DNA of 64,000 nt, from positions 9,734,001-9,798,000 of the forward strand of contig CM039119.1 of assembly GCA_022036555.1 (NCBI GenBank). The letters run 5' to 3'. Of this stretch, positions 55,691-64,000 are shown piece after piece (the stretch's first letter is position 1; every line of letters starts with the position of its first letter). The notes under the pieces were generated by a model. That model did no database searches. It was not told where the DNA came from and saw only the letters and a program-made list of their open reading frames with translations. The position numbers were made by a program, and so were the translations under genes. The DNA comes from Microstegium vimineum (Eukaryota; Streptophyta; Magnoliopsida; Poales; Poaceae).

Positions 55691-56917
55691 TGAAAGTGCA
55701 ATCAAGCCTTAAGTGGGTTTTGGTGACATGACAACGCAATTAGAGAACTAATGAGACTTTACAAGTATGACAAGCAGGTTGAACTTAAGGAGGGTGATGA
55801 ACAGGTTGGCGGACCCCTCCAATTACAAAAGTGCATGGCAACAAGCTCAAAGGAGTTTAAATTCTTTTATACTTTGAAATTGAGTTATGTATGTCGTACT
55901 ATTAAGAGGGATTCAACACACATGCCAACAAGTGAACCAAATGCAACATCTATCCATATACAGTACACCTCCACATACATAGAAGGCAAATCAGCCAACA
56001 ATTTGAAGATTCATCCTTTCCTGGTTTTGCCAAGCCGGCAGTGCCGGACCCCAGGCCGGCACTGCCGCCACTTGTTCAGCTTGTTGGCAGTGAGGGGTAT
56101 TTAAACACCTCCTCACTTCCCCAACGGCTAGTTCTGCCATTCTCACTCTCACACTTCGCAGAAAACAGAAAGATGAGCTCTCTTCTTGCTCTCGAATCCC
56201 CCTTGGTGCTCTACCACTCTCCCCCATTGATTTCTAATCAACCTTTGAGAGATTGAGCCTCCAAGCTTGAGAAGAAGCTTCTCCCTCGGATCTTCAACTC
56301 CTACAAGCATTTGGTTCGCGTGGTGGCCGACGATTTGAGTTTGTTACTCTTGGAGCTTTGCTCCTAGCTGGCTAGGCGTCGCCCTTGAGCTTGCCAACTT
56401 GTGTGGCAGCCAAGGGAGGTTTGTAACACCACCAATTTGCTAATACATTGTCCCTCATCTCAAGGGTTCATTCCCTTGACTTGAGACCGAGGAAAGAGCA
56501 AGCCTTTGTGGCGAGCTTGAGCCTTGTGTGGCGCACCTCAACAACGTGGACGTAGGCAAGCCTTAAGTGACGAGCTGAACCACGAGTCAAATCTTGTGTC
56601 ACCGTGTGCTTGTTACTTTACTTTCATATATCTTGTGTGCAAGGTGATTTCTAGGATTTGGACCCGATCTACTCCGTAGGTGTGTTGCTACCACTTTTAG
56701 GTGGTGATAGAGGTTCCCTACACCTCTAGGAAGGTTTTGATTCAACCATAATTTCCATTCTAGTTTTACATTTTGAATTGTGCCCAATTCTGTTTAGGTG
56801 ACCAGCACTGCTGCCCCAGAGACCAGCAGTGTCGGCCCTGTGCTGACAGCAAGTGTCAAGTTTGTTTTTAAGCAGGCCTATTCACCCCCCCCCCTCTAGG
56901 ATAATCAGGTCCTTACA
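55691..56917. mobile_element. solo LTR (Copia-like) inside RNase H, 1227 bp
   Basis: It starts TGAAAGTGCAATCAAGCC and ends AATCAGGTCCTTACA, flanked by TATAC at 55686-55690 and TATAC at 56918-56922. Removing it with one TATAC brings the RNase H sequence (CHIYT then DHKSLKYIFTQ) back together. The C-run before the end (CACCCCCCCCCCTCTAGG) and the ACCGGCAGTGCCGG-type palindromes are features of Copia LTRs in grasses. It inserted after the Tekay element and later lost its interior by recombination. Confidence 0.9.
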
Positions 56918-58627
56918 TATACTGATCATAAGAGTTTGAAGTATATATTCACTCAATCTGAGCTGAATATGAGGCAAAGAAGATGGTTGGAGCTCATTAA
57001 AGATTATGATCTTGAAGTGCATTACCATCCAAGCAAGGCAAATGTTGTAGCTGATGCCTTAAGTCGTAAGGGTAGTTGCAACTATCTAAGCCTAAAGGCG
57101 GTAAATTCCACACTCTGTTATGAGTTAGAAAAGTTAGGCATATCTATGGTTCAGCATGGTAGTCTAGCTAACATATCGGTGGAACCCAGCATTCGCGATC
57201 AAATTATCGATGCTCAAAAGACCAACAAAGGCATCGCACATCTTAAAGCAAAGATGAAATCTGGGACACCTACTTGTTTTAAATAAGATGAATCTGATGT
57301 GCTTTGGTTCAAAGATCGTCTTGTGGTGCCCAAAGTTTCCGAGTTGCGGCAAACTATTCTGGATGAAGCTCATATTTCTCGATTGTCTATCCATCCTGGA
57401 AGCAACAAAATGTACCAGGATTTGAAGAGGAAGTTTTGGTGGACAAAGATGAAGATCGAGATCGCCGGTTATGTGGTCAAGTGCGACACTTGTCAGAAAG
57501 TGAAGGCAATGTGTTTAAAGCCTGGGGGTCAACTTCAACCTTTGCTAGTTCCAGTTTGGAAGTGGGAGGACATCAGCATGGATTTCATAGTAGGCTTGCC
57601 TAAGACCTCTAGTGGTTATGATTCCATCTGGGTCATTGTTGATCGACTTACCAAATCTGCACACTTTCTACCAGTTAAAACTTCACACACCGCTGCCGCT
57701 TATGCCAAGCTTTATCTCGCAAGAATAGTAAGTCTTCATGGCATTCCTAAGACCATCGTATCAGATCGTGGAACTCAGTTTGTCTCAGCTTTCTGGAGGC
57801 ATCTCCATGAGTCACTTGGTACTAAACTCCTTTATAGCACCGCTTACGATCCGCAAACTGATGGTCAGACGGAATGGGTGAATCAGATACTTGAAGACCT
57901 GTTGAGATGTTGTGTGCTCAACTTTGCCGAGAAATGGGATGAATGTTTACCTTTGGCTAAGTTCTCTTATAACAATAATTATCAGCAGAGCATAAAAATG
58001 TCACCATTTGAAGCTTTGTATGATCAAGGTTGCAGAACTCCTCTTAATTGGTCGGAACCCGGGGAACGTGAGTTCTTTGGTGTCGACGCAGTTAAGGAAG
58101 CCGAAGATAAAGTCAAACAGATTCGTATCAATCTTGAGATTGCACAATCTAGGCAAAAGAGATATGCTGATAAAAGAAGAGGTCCTTTATAGTTTGAGCC
58201 TGGGGATCATGTGTACCTGAAGGTCTCACCTATGAAAGGAATCTCTCGGTTTGGAGTGAAAGGCAAGTTGGCACCTCGCTATGTCAGTCCATTTCCAGCT
58301 CTGGAATGCATTGGCAAGGTGGCTTATCGTTTGAAATTGCCAGAAATTCTCTCCGTCGTGCATGATGTGTTTCATGTATCCTAGTTGAAGAAGTGTCTTC
58401 AAGTTAAGGATATGATCGTTGAAGTCGAGGGAGTGCAGTTAGAACCTGATGTGACCTACTCTGAGTATCCTGTAAAGGGTCTTGATCGGAAAGATCGAAT
58501 TACTCGTCGCAAGACCATCAAGTTCTACAAGGTTCGGTGGGATCAGCACTCAGAGAAAGAAGCTACATGGGAATATGAAGATTATCTTTTAGAAAATTTC
58601 CCAGAGTTTTATGCTTCTATAGTTTGA
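56918..58627 (+). pseudogene. pol: end of RNase H, integrase and chromodomain
   Basis: RNase H resumes at TDHKSLKYIFTQSEL and RRWLELIKDYD. Integrase follows: the His/Cys finger HPGSNKMYQDL with CDTCQKVK, then the catalytic core with MDFIVGLPK, VSDRGTQF and the Glu region (DGQTEWVNQILEDLLR). A C-terminal chromodomain ends the protein (about 58480-58627): DRKDRITRRKTIKFYKVRWD, then ATWEYEDYLLENFP. Chromodomains of this kind guide integration to modified histone H3 in chromoviruses. Stops: TAA 57284, TAG 58190 (expected Gln), TAG 58382 (Gln in VSQLKKC). Confidence 0.92.
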
Positions 58628-58744
58628 GCTGTTTTGTAAAACCTGGTCATAGTTGTAACATGAGAAATGAAAAAGAGAAGGTGCTTGACACTTTTCCTTT
58701 TCCATTACTTTGTTATACTCCTAAATCTCGGGACGAGATTTCTT

Positions 58745-58757
58745 TAAGGGGGAAGGG
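58745..58757 (+). other. polypurine tract of the chromovirus
   Basis: AAGGGGGAAGGG lies directly before the TG of the 3' LTR, within the TTTAAGGGGGAAGGGTTG context. Confidence 0.85.
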
Positions 58758-58758
58758 T

Positions 58759-61700
58759 TGTAACACCCCTGGTGTTTAAAGCTTAATTAAAATTTAATCA
58801 TGTCAGCATATGCATTAAGCATAATTCACTTGTTTGAGAACCTTGCTATGCATTGAACTAAAATGAGTTTACTTGGTTGAGTTTGATTCAATTGTTTGAA
58901 TGCTGACCATGTTTTCAAATTCAAATTTTTAAATTTAAATCCAAACCCTAATTTCCAAAGGGGGTGGATTAAACCCTAAACATGATTTTCAAAATCTAAA
59001 AAGAATTTGCATATGGTTGTTTAAGCAAAGTTGTAGAGCTCTGTTCCAATTGCAAGAGTGGTGTTTACAGTTTTTCAAGTGTTATTCAAGTTTTTAAAGT
59101 AATCAAAAAGGGGGTAAATCTTTTAAAAGAGGGTTTCAAATTTCAAAAATGCATTTTCATTTCTAGGCCGAATTTGAAAAAGTGCTTATTGTCAAAGTTG
59201 TAGATCATGAAATTTTGAGCAACTTTGGTATTCAAAGTTTTTCATGAAAACCCATTGAAGCTTGAGCATTTTGCAAATCAACCCCAGGGGCAGTTCAGGC
59301 ATTTCACCGAACACCTGCATGGCGGCATAGTGCTCATGGCGCCGACACCTGGCCGGCCAGCTGTCGAGCTCGCCGAGCGCCTCATGTCTGCAATGCGCGT
59401 CCCATCACGTGCGTGACATCACCGCGGCTCCGTTGCTGTCTTCAAAACGGGACGTCATCCATCCCTTGCCTCTCTTTCCACGCTCGCGCGCAGCTCTGCT
59501 CTGCTCCGCCGAGCACTCTTGCGACGTCGACGAGCTCGCGCGCATCCACCAGCCACTGCCAAGTCCCGAATCCACTTCCTTTTCCTTCGCCTTGACCTCG
59601 CGCATCTCCCGCGCGAGTTGGTTGAAGCCGCCGAGCCTCCTCGCCCGGTGCGACTCCGTCTTCCTCGACTCCGACGAGAGCGCCGCCGCTCTGGTTTACA
59701 GTCGCACCGGCTACACAGGAGCCACATTGTTCTTCTGGTTCTTGTTTCATATTCATTATTCATCACTGATCAGCTGCTCTCCTCCGTTTTGCAAATGGTG
59801 GACAGTAGTTCCGGGAACATCGACGTTGCCGCTCGGCTCGTAGTTTCCGCCGGCACGGTCTTCGTCGCCAGTACCCTCTGCTTCATCTCCAGCCACGTTA
59901 GCAAGCGCTTCGTAACCGGGGTGAGCTCCTCGAACTCTCCGTGCGTTTAGTTGTTCTTGTTTCAAGCAGTCGTGATCTGTTCGCGAGCTTCGCCTCAGTT
60001 CATGGCCGTCGCGGCGGTGCGCTCGTTGGTAGGACGCGTTTGTCCATCGTTTTCTGATCCGAGTCTTGCACTAGCTTCGCCTAGCCGTCGCGAGTCTAGC
60101 TAGGGGGTTGGTTGTTCAAGCGCGTGCGCAGTTTTGCCGGCGCACGTTGCGCAGATCTCCGTCGTCCGCCATGGCCACCGGCGGGGTTGTTTCGTTAGGG
60201 TTTTGGTTCGTTTTTCGCGCGCTTCGCGTTGTTTGGGGCTGAGTCCATTGGTGTGCTTAGTTGCTCCGACGCATGTTTGTACTCGTCGGCGTACGCGCGA
60301 CCGAGCTCGGGTCGCCGCCGTCGTCGCCGGTGAGGCGTTTGCGAGGGTTGGAAAGGGCTCTATCGTACCTCGTTAGGTTCGGGGCGAAGTGTAGAGTCCA
60401 GCGCTTGAGTCAGTTGATCGGTTGGTTCACCATCGGTGACGCGCCGCCGTGTTCTTTGGTCGCCGGCGCCGCTGCTCTGTTTCTGTGCCACTGACGTGCG
60501 GGACCCAGACGTCAGTGAGAGTAGCGAAGAGTTTTTCTTTTTTCCTGTTTTGCACAGTAATGCTTTTTGTTATTTTCATATGTTTATTTCTGTACTTGTA
60601 TAAGTTCTGTAAAAATTTGTGTATGCTCTCTGTAATGTGTAATATTTAAGAAAAATATAACATGTCCATGTTCAGTACAGTTTTAATCCTGTAAAAATGC
60701 TCAAAGTAATTAAGAAATGGCTTTTCCATGATTTTTCATGATCTGTGTGTTGTTCCAAAAATTCTGAGAATTTTTGTGTAACCTTTATACACTTATATCT
60801 TGCTATACAAAAATTTTGGGAATTTTTGGATAAACTGTTATACATGGCTATTTGTATAATTAATAATAAAATGATTAGTAACCCTAATAACTTTAGGTTT
60901 TGTGTGATTTTAGATTGTTTGGTGTTAATGGTCATTTGTCGAGTGACAACCACAGGTTGGACATGTTTGATGTAATGTGTTTGCTCAGTTCTTTTAGATA
61001 TAATTATTAACTTAGATAATCAAGTTAAATAGGGTTAATTAAATTGCTTTATGCTCTAGTTTAGTTTTAGTTTAGTTTCATGAAGGTAAGTTGTACTCAA
61101 GGTTGTAATCTGTTTTGTTCATCTCTTAGTACATGATTGTGTGTTCCAAAACATCATGTCTATCATTTCAAGCATCATCTAAGCATAACATATTATCGTG
61201 TAGATTGTTCGTTGGTTGGGTTGGATAACCACCCTGGTGAAGGGGGTTTTTCTGTTGTTGAATCTGAGCCCGAGTTTGCGTATCCCTTCAACCAAGGCAA
61301 GCCCGATGCATTCAAACCCTTTCTTGTATTTAAAATGATTGCTTTAAATACACTTATATTTATATTATTGCATTGTCTTACTTTATTAAATTCTTACTTG
61401 ATGTATGGCCTTATCCTTGTGTTAATTGTACCTTATACCTTGACACTTGTTTAAAGATGCAATTTTTGGCTAAAATACCTAGTTTGCTTGGAACTTTATA
61501 GTAGGTGATTTCCTGTCACTTACACATAGCGTATTGCTTCGGCAAATGGTTATGCTCTTTTGAGAAAGGCTTGTTGTGGGAAGTAATAATCGGAACCGGG
61601 CGGACACGGTGTTTGGGAGCCACCAGTGGTGACTGGTGAGCGGGTTCTTTCCGCCTGTGTCATTAGGGCCTTGTCGTTATCGCATGACTAGGGTTGTGAC

Positions 61701-62708
61701 TTTGGAGTACTTATCATATACCTTTGGGGAAGCTGGACTCTGGCTAATCCAGTCTAAAGGATGGTTAACCCGCACTGGGAGTGGAGAGATGGCGAGAGTA
61801 GTGTGTACCCTCCAAGTTCAAGGAACTGGATGGAGGTGTACTGTGCTCTCGGGTGGCGGGCCCCCATTCTCGGATGGAGGATCTAGGGAAAAGTAGTCAT
61901 ATGCGTGCTTTAGTGTTGTATATATCGTGTGATAGGGTAGTCCCAGCTGGGTTTAACCGGTTCGAATCGTCGTGTTTCTCGGATATGGAAACATATCCCT
62001 GTTTTCGTCATCGTAGTTAATGAAACTTAAAGTGGATACTTGTTGGTTTCTTTCATGGATGGCTTATTACCTTGTTATCGATCATACATCTAGATCCGTT
62101 CTTGAGTAATCTTATGAACGAATAAAATGAATTTCAATTGTTTTATAAAATGCTCATTTATGCAAAATACTTGATTCTTGCAAACCCCATTTTGAATCTT
62201 ATGACTTGCATACCTTTTGTCCACCAAATATTTTCTTTTGTCAGATAAGTCTTGTTGAGTACTCCCGTACTCAGGGTTTGTTAACCCTTGTTGTAGATGA
62301 GGGTCACAGCCCGGTTTGTTTGGCTTCATGTTGCATGACTGTGGTTACTGTGGATGAAGAGGATGAATGAAAAGTCTTTGCTCGACTCTTGGGCAAGAGT
62401 ACCTCGGTTCTTTGTTTAAACTCTATCACCGCTTGATGTAATAATATCGTATGACACTATGGTATGTTTCAAAAACATATGGTTTGTAATATGACTCTAA
62501 ATTTCCGCTACTTTGATGTAAATTAAATTATTGTATTACTTCTGCAATGTTTGTGATGAGAATGATCATGTTCGGAAAAAGGTGGATGACCCGCTGAAAA
62601 GTGGCGACACCTGACGGATTGATTAAGATTTGGATCATTTGTTTGGGATTAAGTCAGATGGACTATTAATTCTCGCAAGTGGGCCTTATCTTAAGAGATT
62701 CTGTCACA
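58759..62708 (+). repeat. 3' LTR
   Basis: 3950 bp. This is the longer copy, retaining the segment lost from the 5' LTR. It ends GATTCTGTCACA, followed by CATAT. Confidence 0.93.
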
Positions 62709-62713
62709 CATAT

Positions 62714-63102
62714 CGCCTTCTTTTTTATATGAAGGGCAAAAGGGTAAATGCACAATTGCAAATAAAAAATAGTTTGAGTAGTATAGTTTGGGTGTATGAT
62801 TCAAGTAGTATAGTCACATCAAAATCATCTTCTTTATTTAAAAAATTATGGGCGGATAATTCAGATGAGTATTTTGTTCGTAGGGTTCACTCCGGTTCTT
62901 CTCGCAGTCCAGCTACGTCTCTGCCGCCGTCCACATGCCTCTGTCGATCCGCGCGTCACTCTCTCTCAGTTTTTGTTGGATTCATGGCCTCCCCGGCGGC
63001 TGCTGTGGCGTGCGAGGGTGAGGACGAGACCAATCGAATCGCTCGCTCATGCTTCCCCACCGGCTCTCCAATCTCCGGGGATCCACGGCTGAGGCGACGA
63101 CG
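62714..63102 (+). promoter_or_regulatory. short upstream region of the ascorbate peroxidase-like gene
   Basis: Only about 390 bp separate the retrotransposon from the peroxidase start. AT-rich to 62875, then GC-rich leader-like sequence with CTCTCTCTCAG. An upstream ATG at 62984 (MASPAAAV) is out of frame with the peroxidase and is probably leader. The natural promoter beyond this point has been displaced to the left of the 14.5-kb insertion. Confidence 0.35.
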
Positions 63103-63462
63103 ATGGCGGCTCCCATGGTCAACGCCGAGTACCTGCGCCAGGTCGACAGGCAGCGCCGCCACGTACCTCCGCGCCCTCATCTCCAACAAGGGATGCGTCC
63201 CAGTCATGCTCTGCCTCACGTACGTACGCCAATCACTCACCTCCTCGTGCACTCGTATACTCCCCCGGACCCCAACTGCTGCTGATTTTCGAGTTGTTAA
63301 ATTCACATCTGGCTGACTTCTTTGCTCTCCCTTGCAGATGGCATGATGCTGGAACTTATGACGTGAAGACAAAGACCGGTGGTGCAAATGATTCGATTAG
63401 ATACGAGGACGAGTACACCCATGGTTCAAATGCAGGTTTAAAGATTGCTATTGATCTCCTTG
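63103..63462 (+). pseudogene. APX-like: ascorbate peroxidase-like gene, first two exons, damaged
   Basis: ATG at 63103 gives MAAPMVNAEYLRQVDRQRR. After a net +1 frameshift at about 63160-63167 (a GTAC that appears extra) the frame continues LRALISNKGCVPVMLCLT to a GT donor at 63220. Exon 2 (63338-63462, after CTTGCAG) reads WHDAGTYDVKTKTGGANDSI, RYEDEYTHGSNAGLKIAIDL and ends at G followed by GTATGC. This is the start of a class I peroxidase of the peroxisomal ascorbate peroxidase kind, which reduces hydrogen peroxide with ascorbate. The family has LRLAWHDAG with distal Arg, Trp and His; here the Arg is Cys (TGC for CGC) and Ala is Thr. Frameshift plus loss of the distal Arg argue for a pseudogene. 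The rest would lie right of the window. Confidence 0.78.
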
Positions 63463-64000
63463 GTATGCATTGTTTATACCCAATACGATACTGGATGCGT
63501 ATGCAAGAATATTATTGTTATATCAGCCTATAAACTAAGTATGATCTATTTGAATGAGGATTTTGAAGAAACCAGGTTGCACCTTTTTCTAGTTTCTTCC
63601 TGATAAACTGAAACTCATTTTCTGTGGTTGTGGGTTTTCTGTTATCTTCAAGGTCAGATAACAAAATATTGGATTTTCATGTCAATTATTCTGGGATGAT
63701 AAATTGAAAAAACTATATAGTATATGCTTAGCTGCTGAGAAAAGGTATACCCATAAACATCTACTCGGTCAGAACAATAGTTCTCTGTCATTCAGAAATT
63801 ATTGTAGTATGAATCATGAATTTTAGCAAGGGTTGTGGTGAATTATTGAGACTATGTTTTATTGATAGTGGAATTAATTTTATCAAGCACATGAATTACA
63901 CGAAGCACATGAACTGTCTGTTGAGCACCACCTATAACTGAATTACTTTTTACACGGAGCACAGGAACTTCAGACTTGCTCCATCCATTATTGCTCTGTT
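63463..64000 (+). other. intron-like right edge
   Basis: AT-rich sequence after the donor GTATGC. I find no exon carrying the next peroxidase block (EPIK / YADLYQLAG) before the window ends, so either the intron continues or the gene is truncated. Confidence 0.5.

Larger units (their letters stand above)
48169..62708 (+). mobile_element. Ty3/gypsy chromovirus (Tekay/Del type), 14.5 kb, decayed
   Basis: LTRs at 48169-51736 and 58759-62708 both begin TGTAACACCCCTGGTG and end GATTCTGTCACA. Flanks CCTAT (48164-48168) and CATAT (62709-62713) look like a 5-bp target duplication with one change. A tRNA-iMet primer site TGGTATCAAAGC and a polypurine tract are in place. Order: extra ORF, gag, protease, reverse transcriptase, RNase H, integrase, chromodomain, which is Ty3/gypsy; the chromodomain and very long LTRs point to the Tekay/Del lineage. 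A solo LTR interrupts RNase H. The coding frame has about 14 premature stops and one frameshift. In the first 325 bp the LTRs differ at eight positions by my count. Confidence 0.93.

Noticed and set aside
62630..63316. 228-residue ORF starting in the 3' LTR end and running into the peroxidase exon
   Set aside because: It is a chance frame; only its last part (LRALISNKGC) is peroxidase sequence, after the frameshift.
1..64000. CRISPR arrays, operons, riboswitches, rRNA or tRNA genes
   Set aside because: The window is plant nuclear DNA; tandem repeats seen are microsatellites, minisatellites or transposon subterminal arrays, and I found no tRNA- or rRNA-like sequence by eye.

Overview
This window is nuclear DNA of a grass. 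Genes are few, introns have standard GT/AG borders, and most of the sequence is transposable elements: Ty3/gypsy, Copia-like, TRIM, CACTA, MULE, PIF/Harbinger and Stowaway. CACTA ends built from the TTTGCCGAGTGT motif suggest a panicoid grass, but the species cannot be named from the sequence.

The core is a divergent (head-to-head) pair of NLR immune-receptor genes. The plus-strand member (41487-47296, two exons) is intact, encodes about 1088 residues, and reads like the rice blast-resistance helper Pik-2. The minus-strand partner starts at 30377 and runs left to 6014. It resembles the Pik-1 side of such pairs but is broken. A 7.9-kb MULE sits inside its first coding exon (21911-29844), its single intron has grown to 13.2 kb of nested transposons (8346-21581), and its LRR exon carries two frameshifts. 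Both genes share the same intron position, a phase-2 junction inside the Lys-Arg codon pair just before kinase-2. The 11.1 kb between the two starts contains a 3.5-kb direct duplication (32028-35497 and 36025-39544).

Layout. 1-1282: repeat edge. 1283-5281: PIF/Harbinger-type element with a minus-strand LTR retrotransposon inside it. 5680-5941: Stowaway MITE. 6014-8345: last exon of the broken NLR. 8346-21581: its intron (a MULE containing a CACTA, a small CACTA, a TRIM, a 2.6-kb CACTA, a 1.55-kb solo LTR). 21582-21910: P-loop part of its first exon. 21911-29844: MULE carrying a decayed MuDR-type transposase, a plant-mobile-domain gene that overlaps the transposase end in another frame, and a convergent intact zinc-finger gene. 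29845-30377: N-terminal exon of the broken NLR. 30378-41486: duplicated intergenic region. 41487-47296: intact NLR. 48169-62708: a 14.5-kb Tekay/Del-type chromovirus with 3.6-4.0-kb LTRs, itself hit by a solo LTR. 63103-63462: first two exons of an ascorbate peroxidase-like gene with a frameshift and a changed catalytic residue.

Two observations deserve most attention. One is the Pik-like pair in which the presumed sensor is wrecked and the helper is intact. The other is an extra ORF before gag in the chromovirus whose first residues copy the histone H3 tail, in an element that also carries a chromodomain.
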